Of a stretch of 64,000 nt of DNA, positions 45,738 through 55,297 are shown piece by piece. The position numbers and the translations under genes were made by a program. This stretch comes from JBEULC01 sp045504435. Its GTDB lineage: Bacteria; Pseudomonadota; Alphaproteobacteria; WRAU01; Hepatincolaceae. How positions within the stretch are numbered: position 1 is the first letter of the stretch; every line of letters begins with the position of its first letter. The notes under the pieces are model-generated. The model was given only the letters and a program-made list of their open reading frames with translations, did no database searches and was not told the DNA's origin. The stretch is from the NCBI GenBank assembly GCA_045504435.1, contig JBEULC010000005.1:62001-126000 (forward strand), written 5' to 3'.

Positions 45738-47015
45738 TTAGCTAGACCACTTCTTTAAAATTAGTGTGCCGTTGGTACCGCCAAAGCCAAAGGAATTAGA
45801 CATAGCATATTGAATATCTTTCTTTTTAGCCACATGAGGAATCATATCTAGGTCACAATCCTCTTCAGGATTATCTAAATTTAAAGTAGGAGGCAAAATA
45901 CCAGTTTCAAGAGCTTTAACGCAAAAAATAGCTTCTACAGCTCCTGAGGCTCCTAAAAGATGTCCAATAGCTGATTTGGTTGAGGAAATTGATAAATTCT
46001 TAGCATGATCACCAAAAAGTTTTTTAATAGATCCTATTTCTGCCATATCTCCTAAAGGGGTAGAAGTACCATGAGCATTAATATATCCAATTTCTTCTTT
46101 ACTAATATTAGCAGAATCTATGGCTTTTTTCATACACCTATAGGAACCGTTTCCACTTCCACAAGGGGCTGTAATATGATACGCATCACCACTCATACCG
46201 TAGCCCACTATTTCGGCATAAATTTTCGCACCACGTTTTTGAGCATTTTCCAATTCTTCTAAAATTACTATCCCTGAACCTTCAGCAATCACAAATCCGT
46301 CCCTTGCTTTATCCCAAGGGCGAGAGGCTTTAGTAGGCTGATCATTAAATTTACTAGATAACGCATGTAATCTAGAAAAGCCTGCAGTTCCTACCCTGTT
46401 CACACTAGCTTCTGAACCACCTGCTACCATGAAATCTGCCTCGCCATATTTAATTAAGCGATAAGCATCCCCTATACTATGAGTCCCTGTGGCACACGCT
46501 GTAGCAAGGGCCATGTTAGGTCCCTTTAGACTATACTCTATAGAAATATGGCCTGAGGCTAAATTAATTAGCGATGCAGGAATAAAAAATGGAGTAATTT
46601 TATTATAAAGCCCATCATGTAGCAAAATGGAAGCCTCATAAATTTCTTGTAATCCTCCAATCCCTGCTCCAATATGCACACCAAAATTTTCTTTTTGTTC
46701 TTCGCTAAGATCTTTAAGGTTAAAATCCTGCATAGCCAAACGAGTAGCAGCAATAGCATAGATAATGAACTTACTAGTTCTTCTAAGATCTTTAGCTGTG
46801 GCTTTTTCACTAATCCATTCTTCAACTGTAAATCCTCCTGTTTCCAAGGCTCCCGCTGGCACTTGACCTGCTACTTTAGAAGGCAAATCAGTAGTATCAA
46901 AATTTGATATCAATGATAAACCGCTTTCTGAATTGATTAAACGTTTCCATACATGATCTACGCCCACCCCTAAAGGGCAAACTATTCCCATTCCCGTTAT
47001 TACTACTCTTCTCAT
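45738..47015 (-). CDS. fabF: 3-oxoacyl-[ACP] synthase II
   Basis: 425 residues. The condensing enzyme that elongates acyl-ACP, with the Cys-His-His triad in ATACATGTHS, NAHGTSTPLGD and KSAIGHLLGASG. The N terminus is MRRVVITGMGIVCPLG. I start at the ATG at 47013-47015, with GGGG upstream; a TTG at 47030 adds only five non-conserved residues. The C terminus keeps NSFGFGGTNGTLIL. A 1.7 kb gap separates it from acpP, which usually is adjacent. Confidence 0.96.
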   Translation of the reverse strand: MRRVVITGMGIVCPLGVGVDHVWKRLINSESGLSLISNFDTTDLPSKVAGQVPAGALETGGFTVEEWISEKATAKDLRRTSKFIIYAIAATRLAMQDFNLKDLSEEQKENFGVHIGAGIGGLQEIYEASILLHDGLYNKITPFFIPASLINLASGHISIEYSLKGPNMALATACATGTHSIGDAYRLIKYGEADFMVAGGSEASVNRVGTAGFSRLHALSSKFNDQPTKASRPWDKARDGFVIAEGSGIVILEELENAQKRGAKIYAEIVGYGMSGDAYHITAPCGSGNGSYRCMKKAIDSANISKEEIGYINAHGTSTPLGDMAEIGSIKKLFGDHAKNLSISSTKSAIGHLLGASGAVEAIFCVKALETGILPPTLNLDNPEEDCDLDMIPHVAKKKDIQYAMSNSFGFGGTNGTLILKKWSS

Positions 47016-47776
47016 ATTTGACCCCGACAAATTTTTCTTCTTAAATTTTAAATTCCAGCTATTATTTAAATATGGCTTACCTCTTATACTTAAGAGTCCT
47101 TTATTATAGAAGAACTTAAATTAAGCACATAGGTAAGCACTGCGTTTAACTGATTATGAGCTCTTACTTAAGTAGTAAAATCTTATAAACTGAATATTTG
47201 TGTTGTTAAAAATTATCATTATAATATCATAAATATTCAAAAAACTAAGCAATAAAAATAAATCTTAAGCGAAAGTCATTAATTTGCTTATCCTTTTATA
47301 TGATAAAAATACATTATAAACTTAAGTAATTATATATTAAAATAATAATTTAATCTAGGGTTATCCCCTACGATTTTTCTCTATAAAATTTATCCTTTTT
47401 TAAATTTTGTTCACTACGTAATAATTTAAAAGGGCGATAAGGATATATTTTAACTGTTAAGTTATGTTTTGACAAAATCCTTAATAATGCTACTTTTTAA
47501 GTATCGCCTGCTTACTAACGTCTAAACATTAATTTAATAGGTAGCTTTGGGTAGTTTTCTGTACATTGTCTTCTAATTTTATTCCTATTTCTTGAACCTT
47601 ATATAAAGCTCTCTTAGCCCTCTGCAGAAATTTTTGTGGCATAACCACTAAATAGTCTTATGTTATGTTATAGGGTATCTTTGGTATAATAATGCTCCTT
47701 AAGCAGTAAAGGCTTGTAGTATGATTGTATTTACCCTTAAAATAATTTGTTTAATATTACATTTTTACTATAGTAA

Positions 47777-47820
47777 TTTTTAGGTTAATGTTTATAGTTA
47801 TATAAACATTAACCTAAAAA
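47777..47820. repeat. Perfect 20-base inverted repeat with 4-base loop
   Basis: TTTTTAGGTTAATGTTTATA (47777-47796) and its exact complement (47801-47820) enclose GTTA. The T run comes first and the A run last, the reverse of a terminator on the plus strand, and the same is true on the minus strand. It is more likely a protein-binding palindrome or an element remnant. Confidence 0.85.
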
Positions 47821-48393
47821 AATTTGATTTTTTTGATATTAATGTTTTTTATACCATAATATATATAGTGCTTAAAACTAGTTACTTAATTAGGGTTTTG
47901 TCCTTTATAAAGGAGGAAAAAATTAAATAAAAAAAATCCCCATAAATTTTATTAAATACCCTGCTATTGCTCCTTTGGGCTTGTTATTTATATTGTTTTT
48001 TAGCTAATATGCAAGCTTATTTCTGATTTTTAAATCTTTACTTTCATATAATTAAGTTTTTGGATATTTTCAGTTAATTTAATTTAATAAGTTATGTTAT
48101 AGTCTATAAAATTATAAGGTTTTTTATACAATTTTATAGCCTAGGCTTTTTATATCGTAAAAAGGAAAACTTTATAATATCTCTGATTATTAAGCGATGA
48201 TTATAGTGGTTTAGTTTAATAGGACATAATGTTTAAAGAAAAAAAATTACAAAGAACTTTATATAGCAATTTAAAATTATTGAGATAAGTATTGAACTGA
48301 AAGGTTTTGAGGTAAAAGGGTGTATAAAATTAAAAAATAGGATTTTAAAACTTATCCAGGAAAATTTTTAGTATAATATATATTTAGGAGTAG

Positions 48394-48438
48394 ATATTAA
48401 AGAATAATAGATACAACTCTCTTATTATTCTTTAATAT
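48394..48438. repeat. 16-base perfect inverted repeat
   Basis: ATATTAAAGAATAATA (48394-48409) pairs exactly with 48423-48438 around a 13-base loop. It lies 17 bases after a TATAAT box and about 110 bases before a T-tailed hairpin. Confidence 0.8.
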
Positions 48439-48545
48439 TCAAATTAGGAATTTTAATTAATTAGCCTTTATTATTAAACTTCCTATACCCTTAAATTATG
48501 TAATAATTTATTAACTGCGTTTAAGAGATCCCTATATAGCTCCAT

Positions 48546-48569
48546 CACCTAGTTAAATTAGGTGTTTTT
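48546..48569 (+). terminator. Rho-independent terminator without a known upstream gene
   Basis: CACCTA (48546-48551) pairs with TAGGTG (48559-48564) and is followed by TTTTTAATAATTTTT. The flanking genes are on the minus strand, so it would end an unknown plus-strand transcript. Confidence 0.6.
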
Positions 48570-48757
48570 AATAATTTTTAGTAAATCTTTTTATAGTTCT
48601 GCTTTTACTTACTAATTTTGCTTATTAATAAAAATTTTAATACTAAAATAATTACTTAATTTAAAACCATAAAGTAAGATTTTATAAACTTATTTACTTA
48701 TTTAACTTTCTAAATAGATTTTATAAATAACTCTAATAAAATTACAAAAAATTTAAA

Positions 48758-49021
48758 TTAAGCTTGTTTTTCTTTTTCTTTTTTAATGTAATCAATAGCA
48801 TCTTGTACAGTGAGAATTTTACTTGAATCTTCGTCATTAATTGAGATCTTAAATTCATCTTCCAACGCCATAACTAATTCCACAGTATCTAAGCTATCTG
48901 CTTTTAAATCGCCGCTAATGGATTTATCAGGAGTTACCTCATTTTCACCTTTATCTAATTGTTTTGCAATTAATTTTATAACTGCTTTGCTGATTTCATC
49001 ACCATTTATAGTTGTATTCAC
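48758..49021 (-). CDS. acpP: Acyl carrier protein
   Basis: 87 residues, acidic. The phosphopantetheine attachment serine is S43 in ADSLDTVELVMALEDEF. It carries growing acyl chains between the Fab enzymes. The start is a GTG at 49019-49021 with a strong AAGGAG upstream. It follows fabG by 112 bases on the same strand. Confidence 0.96.
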   Translation of the reverse strand: MNTTINGDEISKAVIKLIAKQLDKGENEVTPDKSISGDLKADSLDTVELVMALEDEFKISINDEDSSKILTVQDAIDYIKKEKEKQA

Positions 49022-49133
49022 TTAAATTACTCCTTAGCTTTTTTTATATCTTAATATTTAATATATTTTTATCCTCATATCTCAATATAAAAGATTTATA
49101 TTATTTGTCAATCTAAATTATTGATTTACCCTT

Positions 49134-49877
49134 TTAATACATAGTCATTCCACCATTTACACTTATGGTTTGACCAGTAATATAGCCTGCTTCTTCAGAA
49201 GCTAAAAACGCTATTGCTGCCGCCACTTCTTGAGCAGTGCCCATTCTTTTTAAAGGAATAACGCTTAATAACTGTTCTTTTTTATCTGCAGGCAAGTTTT
49301 CAGTCATTTTCGTGGTAATATAACCAGGAGCTACAGCGTTAATAGTAACATTACGACTTGCAAATTCTCTAGCTAAAGTTTTAGTTAAAGATATTAATCC
49401 CCCTTTGGAGGCAGAATAGTTAGCTTGACCCGCATTACCCATTAAACCAACCACAGAAGCTAAATTAATGATTCTACCCCATTTATTTTTCATCATTTTG
49501 CTAAGAATAATTTTGGATAATAAGAACGGAGTAGTTAAATTAATAGCTAATACTGCATCCCATTCATTTTTATTCATTCTTAAAGCTAAATTATCTCGGG
49601 TGATTCCGGCATTATTAACTAAAATATCAATCCTGCCCATAGCATTTTCAGCTTCTTGCACTAAAGCGGCAATATTATCTTCTGATGTAATATCATAAGC
49701 TGGCAATATTTTTATTCTTTCCTTTAACTCATTTGCTAATTCTTCTACAAACTTAACATCAATGTCGCATAATCCAATAGTTGCGCCTTGTTGATGTAAA
49801 ATTCTGGCGGTTGCAGCGCCAATGCCGCCCCCTGCTCCTGTAATTAACACTGTTTTATCTGATAAATCAAATAACAT
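49134..49877 (-). CDS. fabG: 3-oxoacyl-[ACP] reductase
   Basis: 247 residues, a classical short-chain dehydrogenase using NADPH to reduce 3-oxoacyl-ACP. The cofactor motif GAGGGIGAATA is near the N terminus, NNAGITRDN follows, and the catalytic Ser-Tyr-Lys lie in NLASVVGLMGNAGQANYSASK. The C terminus ITGQTISVNGGMTMY is typical for FabG. It lies between fabD and acpP. Confidence 0.97.
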   Translation of the reverse strand: MLFDLSDKTVLITGAGGGIGAATARILHQQGATIGLCDIDVKFVEELANELKERIKILPAYDITSEDNIAALVQEAENAMGRIDILVNNAGITRDNLALRMNKNEWDAVLAINLTTPFLLSKIILSKMMKNKWGRIINLASVVGLMGNAGQANYSASKGGLISLTKTLAREFASRNVTINAVAPGYITTKMTENLPADKKEQLLSVIPLKRMGTAQEVAAAIAFLASEEAGYITGQTISVNGGMTMY

Positions 49878-49966
49878 AGGTGCTTCCTTCTTTAGATAGT
49901 TTGCTGTTATAAATAAATTTTTTAACGGCTATAAATTACAATTAATACTTTAAATAATAGCATTTT

Positions 49967-50911
49967 TTACAAAGATTTTACAAAATTTTCTATATCTGCT
50001 GGCGTTTTAATGTTAACCCTTTTAACTGTAGGATCTATACGCTTCATTAAATTGGTTAACACATTGCCTTCTCCAACTTCTACTACTTCATCCACACCTA
50101 ACCTAATGAGGGTATGCATACTATCTCTCCATCTTACTACTTGGGTAATTTGGGCTACCAGTAAAGCTTTTATTTCTTCTTTATCGAATATTGGACTTGC
50201 GACCACGTTAGAAATAACAGGAATTTGTGGTGCATTAATTTTAACATAATTTAGTTCTTCTGCTATTGTTTCAGCAGCCTTTTGCATTAAAGGGCTATGA
50301 AAAGATCCACTAACTGTAAGTTTTACTGCACGACTTGCTCCAAATTCTTTAGCATGATCACAAATTTTATTAATGCTACGACTATGACCACTAATTACAG
50401 TTTGTCCCAAACAATTGTCATTAGCAATAACGCAAATTTCCTCAGGTTCTTTAAATTTAGCAATCAATTCTTCAATTTTTGTTAAATTATCTATTCCTAA
50501 AATTGCTGCCATTGCTCCTAATCCTATAGGAGAGCAAGCTTGCATTGCCTTTCCCCTGCTCCTTAATAATTTAGCTACCACAGGTAATGAAAAAGATTTG
50601 TTAGCCGCAAGAGCCGAATATTCCCCTAAAGAATGCCCTGCCACAAAATTAACGTGATTTTTTAAATTAAAACCAAAATCCTTTTCTAAAACCGCTATAA
50701 TGGTCATAGAAACGCTCATAATCGCCGGCTGAGTATTTTCTGTTAATCCCAAGGTATTACCAGGATCTTCAAAGGTTACTTTTTTTAAATCAAAATTTAA
50801 AGTATCATTAATTTCATTAAATACTTCTTTAGCAGTAGTAAAATTATTATATAATTCAAGACCCATGCCAACTACTTGAGATCCTTGTCCAGGAAATAAA
50901 AACGCTCGCAA
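49967..50911 (-). CDS. fabD: Malonyl-CoA:ACP transacylase
   Basis: 314 residues. FLFPGQGSQVVGMG at the N terminus, the nucleophile serine in AGHSLGEYSALAA and the catalytic His in VSGSFHSPLM. It transfers malonyl from CoA to ACP. The start is a TTG at 50909-50911 with AAGGAAC before it. It is the first gene of the fab cluster and is divergent from rpsF. Confidence 0.96.
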   Translation of the reverse strand: MRAFLFPGQGSQVVGMGLELYNNFTTAKEVFNEINDTLNFDLKKVTFEDPGNTLGLTENTQPAIMSVSMTIIAVLEKDFGFNLKNHVNFVAGHSLGEYSALAANKSFSLPVVAKLLRSRGKAMQACSPIGLGAMAAILGIDNLTKIEELIAKFKEPEEICVIANDNCLGQTVISGHSRSINKICDHAKEFGASRAVKLTVSGSFHSPLMQKAAETIAEELNYVKINAPQIPVISNVVASPIFDKEEIKALLVAQITQVVRWRDSMHTLIRLGVDEVVEVGEGNVLTNLMKRIDPTVKRVNIKTPADIENFVKSL

Positions 50912-51235
50912 ATTATTAGTTCCTTACATATGTTTATATTATTTATATCATTTTAGAAATTTATCATTATCTAAGGGTAGTTGTCAAATCATACAATTTT
51001 ACTTTTGCCTAACTTTTTTATACAATTAACCTAATTTAATTAATTTAATTTTAAGAAAAAAACTTGCTTACTTAGGGTTTAATTTGTATAATCCATTTAA
51101 GGAAAACAATTAACAATCCCTAGTATGGCCAAATCACTATTACTCTTTATTAATATAATAGGTAATTAACTATTGAGCTGTACTATACTCTTTTGTTTTT
51201 CAGAGTTGAAATAAATCCACTAGGGAGAATTTAAA
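50912..51235. other. Divergent promoter region fabD/rpsF
   Basis: 324 bases with the rpsF promoter near its middle (51064-51092) and, in the other direction, the unlocated fabD promoter. The rpsF leader is about 140 bases, long enough for a regulatory structure such as the S6:S18 mRNA element known in other bacteria, but I could not identify one with confidence. Confidence 0.5.
51064..51092 (+). promoter_or_regulatory. Sigma-70 promoter of the rpsF operon
   Basis: TTGCTT (51064-51069) and a consensus TATAAT (51087-51092) are 17 bases apart. It drives rpsF-rpsR and probably the genes beyond. Confidence 0.75.
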
Positions 51236-51601
51236 ATGGCTTATTATGAGCACGTTTATATGGTAAGGGGCGATCTATCGGTTAATCAAATAGAAGAACT
51301 TAATAAAAAATATAAAGATCTAATCGAAAGCTTCAAAGGCACAATTACTAAAACTGAATATTGGGGCTTAAAAGGGTTAGCTTACAGGGTTAACAAAAAT
51401 AAAAAAGCCCATTATTGCTTGTTAAATTTAGATGTATCTTTTGAGGGTCTAAAAGAATTACAAAGAAGTATGTCAATAAACGAAAGTATATTACGCTTTT
51501 TAAGTATAAAAGCAGATAAACTTGACAATACTCCTTCTATTATGATGAAGCAAAATCGCCCATATCATCAAAAAAATGAAATGAAGGATAGCGCAGAATA
51601 A
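51236..51601 (+). CDS. rpsF: 30S ribosomal protein S6
   Basis: 121 residues. MAYYEHVYMVRGDLSVNQIEEL and TKTEYWGLKGLAYRVNKNKKAHYCLLNLD are S6 signatures. It binds 16S rRNA together with S18. The ATG has GGGAGAATTT upstream. rpsR follows after 33 bases. Confidence 0.96.
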   Translation: MAYYEHVYMVRGDLSVNQIEELNKKYKDLIESFKGTITKTEYWGLKGLAYRVNKNKKAHYCLLNLDVSFEGLKELQRSMSINESILRFLSIKADKLDNTPSIMMKQNRPYHQKNEMKDSAE

Positions 51602-51634
51602 GTAAAAAATTATAGATCAACAAAAGGTTAAACT

Positions 51635-51895
51635 ATGAATAATTCTAACAATCCTACTATAAACGTAAACGATGATAAATCAGCTAATGAAGATAGTGGT
51701 AAAAAAACTAAAGAAACTTCCGTATTTAGTGAAATTGATTACAAAAATGTTGAATTTTTGCAAAGATATACATCTGAAAGAGGAAAAATATTACCGAGGC
51801 GCTTAACTTTAGCAACTGCTAAAGAACAAAGAGAATTAGCGCAGGCCATAAAAAGAGCACGTTTTTTAGCTTTAATGGCTCCTGTAGCTCAATAG
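51635..51895 (+). CDS. rpsR: 30S ribosomal protein S18
   Basis: 86 residues. The core IDYKNVEFLQRYTSERGKIL followed by PRRLTLATAKEQRELAQAIKRARFLALMAP is the S18 fold that pairs with S6. The N-terminal 28 residues are a polar, low-complexity extension (NNSNNPTINVNDDKSANEDS). A hairpin lies just after the stop. Confidence 0.96.
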   Translation: MNNSNNPTINVNDDKSANEDSGKKTKETSVFSEIDYKNVEFLQRYTSERGKILPRRLTLATAKEQRELAQAIKRARFLALMAPVAQ

Positions 51896-51907
51896 TTTAA
51901 AGATTTA

Positions 51908-51958
51908 GGCTGTTTTTAAGGTTTTTAATTAAGTAAAACCTCTACCCTTAAAACAGTC
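51908..51958 (+). terminator. Imperfect terminator/attenuator hairpin after rpsR
   Basis: GGCTGTTTTTAAGG (51908-51921) pairs, with one bulge, with CCCTTAAAACAGTC (51945-51958). A competing inner pair (GGTTTT/AAAACC) lies within the loop. No strong T run follows, so it may only partly end transcription before the DUF2232 gene. Confidence 0.5.
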
Positions 51959-52068
51959 TTGATTATATATTTATATAAATAATTTAGTAGGGGGGATTTA
52001 AGCCTTTAACTAGCTTTAACTCCTACTATTACGATAACAATATCATAAATAAAACTTACATATATTTT

Positions 52069-53028
52069 ATGAACCTAAAGCAAATTATTACTAATGATAG
52101 GGCAAAAAAGCTGATATATACATTGCTTTTAAATATTATGTTTTTGCTAATTTTTATTTATATTTACTCTAGCAAAATCGGTTCTTTAAGTGGATTATTA
52201 TTAATTGTATTTATATACCTGCCCTTATTTTTAGGAGGGTTAATGGCTGGCAGTTTAGGATTTATTCTTCCTGTTTTAGCAGGTGGAGCCCTTTATTTCC
52301 TTGATCCAATGTTAGGAATATTATTTTTTGCTCTTTTTATGATTCCTGCTTATATTTGTGTATTAATGACAAGAAAATTACCTTATTTAAGAGCTGGAGA
52401 CGTTTTAAGTTTTATTAGCTGTTATAGTGCCTTAGCTATTGGTGTTATAATTTCTTATTTAAGTTATCAAGATAAATTATTTTATTCTACTTTATATGAT
52501 ACGCTTTGTTTTATGATGATTGCCTTAAACTCTGTGGATTCTAAATTAGCCCAATCTATGGATATTCAACAACAATTACAATCCATCGCTATTTTTTTTC
52601 CCAGCCTTATTGCCATTTTTTGGATTTTATGGATAGTTTTAAATTATAGATTAGGCTTAATAATTACCCGCCGCATGGGAACCTTTTATAATAGTAATTT
52701 AATTAATAATTATCGCTTACCCCAAGCACACACTTTATTATTTATATTAACGGCAATTTCAACAGTGTTGATACATAAATTACTTGATAACCAAAGCAAC
52801 ATTTATTATACTGGATATAATATTGTGTTTGTTTTATGGTTCGTATATTTTTATTCAGGTATAAGTTTTGTATGGGCCCTTATAAGCAGAACCAATAAAT
52901 TAATAATAATTGGCTTTATAGCAGTTTTAATTTTATTATTTTTAGAAACTTTTATCGCCATTTGCTTGGTAGGCTTTTTAGTAGAAATTGGCGCATTAAA
53001 GAATAAAAATCTGCAAAAATCAAAATAA
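52069..53028 (+). CDS. DUF2232-family membrane protein
   Basis: 319 residues with about eight membrane helices. It sits between rpsR and rplI, as DUF2232 genes do in many alphaproteobacteria. Features include GSLGFILPVLAGGALYFLDP and a C-terminal helix pair. The function is unknown in the family; there are no catalytic motifs. It starts with an ATG without a clear ribosome site. Confidence 0.8.
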   Translation: MNLKQIITNDRAKKLIYTLLLNIMFLLIFIYIYSSKIGSLSGLLLIVFIYLPLFLGGLMAGSLGFILPVLAGGALYFLDPMLGILFFALFMIPAYICVLMTRKLPYLRAGDVLSFISCYSALAIGVIISYLSYQDKLFYSTLYDTLCFMMIALNSVDSKLAQSMDIQQQLQSIAIFFPSLIAIFWILWIVLNYRLGLIITRRMGTFYNSNLINNYRLPQAHTLLFILTAISTVLIHKLLDNQSNIYYTGYNIVFVLWFVYFYSGISFVWALISRTNKLIIIGFIAVLILLFLETFIAICLVGFLVEIGALKNKNLQKSK

Positions 53029-53124
53029 TAAATATAAATATTAGGCATATCTATTTAAAAGAAATTGTTTAATAAGGTTGTAACTAATAATACTGTCAGC
53101 TAAGTTAAAATTTAAGGAAAGAAA

Positions 53125-53772
53125 ATGGAAATTATACTATTACAAAGAGTACAAAACTTAGGACAAGCTGGGGAAATCGTAAAGGTAAAACCCGGTTATG
53201 CAAGAAATTTTTTAGTTCCTAATAAAATGTGCTTAAAAGCTACTGAAGAAAATAAAAAAGTATTTGAAGCTAAAAAAGCCCAATTAGAACTAGAAAATAT
53301 TGAACTTAAAAAAGAAGCTGAATATTTATTTGATAAATTAAATAATTACCAAATAAATATTGTTAGTACTGCAGGAGAATCAGGCCATTTATACGGTTCT
53401 GTAAAATCTCAAGATATTTCTAAAGCTTTAACTGAAAATGGTTTTACTACGGCTAAATCGCAAATTGTTATCAAAAATCCTATTAAGACTTTAGGCGTAT
53501 TTGAAATTGGTGTAGTGTTACATCCGGAAGTAACGGCAAATATTTTAGTAAGTGTTGCTAGAAGTAATGAAGAAGCTATAATCCAAACTGCGGCTTATCT
53601 AAAATCAAAAGAAGCTCCCAAAGCACTTGAAGAAGGAGAACAAGTTGCCGACCAGATGTTAACCAAAGAAAACCATACCCCCGCTAAAGAAAATAATAAA
53701 AAATCTAATTTTAAAAATAGTGCCAAAGAAGCTGATTTAAATCAGAAGCATCTAAATCAAGCAGATAAATAA
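53125..53772 (+). CDS. rplI: 50S ribosomal protein L9 with C-terminal extension
   Basis: 215 residues. The N-terminal RNA-binding domain is unmistakable (MEIILLQRVQNLGQAGEIVK, then VKPGYARNFLVPN). The linker helix and C-terminal domain end near residue 150, the usual full length. About 60 extra residues rich in Lys/Asn/Glu follow (KENHTPAKENNKKSNFKNSAKE), probably disordered. AAGGAAAG precedes the ATG. dnaB starts 4 bases after the stop. Confidence 0.95.
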   Translation: MEIILLQRVQNLGQAGEIVKVKPGYARNFLVPNKMCLKATEENKKVFEAKKAQLELENIELKKEAEYLFDKLNNYQINIVSTAGESGHLYGSVKSQDISKALTENGFTTAKSQIVIKNPIKTLGVFEIGVVLHPEVTANILVSVARSNEEAIIQTAAYLKSKEAPKALEEGEQVADQMLTKENHTPAKENNKKSNFKNSAKEADLNQKHLNQADK

Positions 53773-53776
53773 AATA

Positions 53777-55297
53777 ATGGAAAAATCTAGTAAAGCCCTG
53801 TTTGAGACCGAAAAATTCTCAAATATTCAAGCAGAAAAAGCTTTACTAGGTTTTATTATTTTAAATAATAACAGTTTTGAAGAAATTTCAGAAATTTTAG
53901 TAGCTGATTATTTTTTCCTCGATCTCCATAAAAAAATCTTTTCCATTATAAAAAAACTTTTTGATAAATCGCAAGTTGCAGATTTAATTACAGTTTCAAA
54001 TTTTGCCTCTTATTCCAAAGAATACCAAGATCTTACCTTTGATTACCTAGTGGAGTTAACTAACTCAGTAGTAAGTTTTGGGAGCTCTAAAGATTATGCA
54101 GCTTTGATCTATGACTTATATCTAAAAAGGCAAATCCTTATCTTACAAAGCAACATTAGCAATTACTTAACAGTGGGTGAAACTTCTACAGAGCAAATTC
54201 AGAGAATTGAAAAGGATGTATTTAATCTGGCTGAAAAGGGCATTATTGAAGGCAATATTGATAATTTTGAGAGTGCTTTAAATAAGGCTTTAGCCGCAGC
54301 AGTTTTAGCTAAAAAATATAGTAATGGTTTATCAGGAGTTACTACTGGTTTGCTAGATTTGGATAATAAGCTTGGGGGATTACAACGGTCTGATCTAATT
54401 GTTCTTGCTGCCAGGCCTTCTATGGGAAAAACAGCCCTTGCCACCAATATAGCTTTTAATGCTGCTTCTACTTATGTGGAAAAAAATGGTTATCCTGGTG
54501 CCCCTGTGGTGATTTTTTCTTTAGAAATGGCTTCTGAGCAAATTGCTAGTAGAATTCTTGCTTCCCAAGTTAGCACCTCAAGTGATGCTATTAGAAAAGG
54601 CATGTTAAGTGATGCAGATTTTTCTCGTCTATCTGCAGCAGTGGGCATGCTAAAAAACACTCCAATTTTTATTGATGATACTCCTGGTGCTACCATTAAT
54701 CATATTAGGACTAAATGCAGAAGACTAAAAAGAAAACATGATTTAGGATTAATTATTATTGATTATATCCAATTAATTGGCAGTGAAAGACGCAATGATA
54801 ATCGGGTTGCAGAAGTAAGTGAGATCACCCGTGGCTTAAAAGGTATAGCAAAAGAATTAAACGTCCCGGTGTTAGCTCTTTCTCAATTAAGTCGGGCGGT
54901 TGAAACCAGAGAAGATAAAAAACCTATGCTTTCAGATTTAAGGGAATCAGGTTCCATCGAACAAGATGCTGATGTAGTAGCCTTTATTTTTAGGGAGGAA
55001 TATTACTTATCGCGAGAAGAGCCGCAAATGGCTAAAAAAGATGAAAGTAATGAAAAATTTAAAATCCGTTATGAACAATGGCAAAAGAATTATGAAGCAT
55101 CTAAAAATAAAGCTACTGTTATTATTTCAAAGAATCGCCATGGTCCGATTGGAAATGTAGAATTATTATTTAATGCTGCCAAAACTGAATTCGTAAATTT
55201 TGATAAAGTGCATAGCCTTAAATCACTATCACCTTCTAACAATAAAATTCCTTCTACAGCTACGCTGCCTCCAGCTCCTAAAATGCTGCCAAGCTAA
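53777..55297 (+). CDS. dnaB: Replicative DNA helicase DnaB
   Basis: 506 residues. The N-terminal domain (NIQAEKALLGFIILNN) precedes a RecA-type motor with Walker A AARPSMGKTA (K218), Walker B LIIIDYIQLI and the family segment SDLRESGSIEQDADVV. The hexameric helicase unwinds DNA at the replication fork. No intein is present. It is the fourth plus-strand gene after rpsF in the usual alphaproteobacterial order. Confidence 0.97.
   Translation: MEKSSKALFETEKFSNIQAEKALLGFIILNNNSFEEISEILVADYFFLDLHKKIFSIIKKLFDKSQVADLITVSNFASYSKEYQDLTFDYLVELTNSVVSFGSSKDYAALIYDLYLKRQILILQSNISNYLTVGETSTEQIQRIEKDVFNLAEKGIIEGNIDNFESALNKALAAAVLAKKYSNGLSGVTTGLLDLDNKLGGLQRSDLIVLAARPSMGKTALATNIAFNAASTYVEKNGYPGAPVVIFSLEMASEQIASRILASQVSTSSDAIRKGMLSDADFSRLSAAVGMLKNTPIFIDDTPGATINHIRTKCRRLKRKHDLGLIIIDYIQLIGSERRNDNRVAEVSEITRGLKGIAKELNVPVLALSQLSRAVETREDKKPMLSDLRESGSIEQDADVVAFIFREEYYLSREEPQMAKKDESNEKFKIRYEQWQKNYEASKNKATVIISKNRHGPIGNVELLFNAAKTEFVNFDKVHSLKSLSPSNNKIPSTATLPPAPKMLPS

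Larger units (their letters stand above)
47016..48757. other. Unusually long acpP-fabF intergenic region
   Basis: 1.74 kb of very AT-rich DNA inside an otherwise compact operon order. I find no sizeable open frame or protein remnant. It contains a perfect 20-base inverted repeat (47777-47820), a 16-base inverted repeat (48394-48438), and a T-tailed hairpin (48546-48569). A TATAAT at 48372-48377 precedes the last two. Confidence 0.6.
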
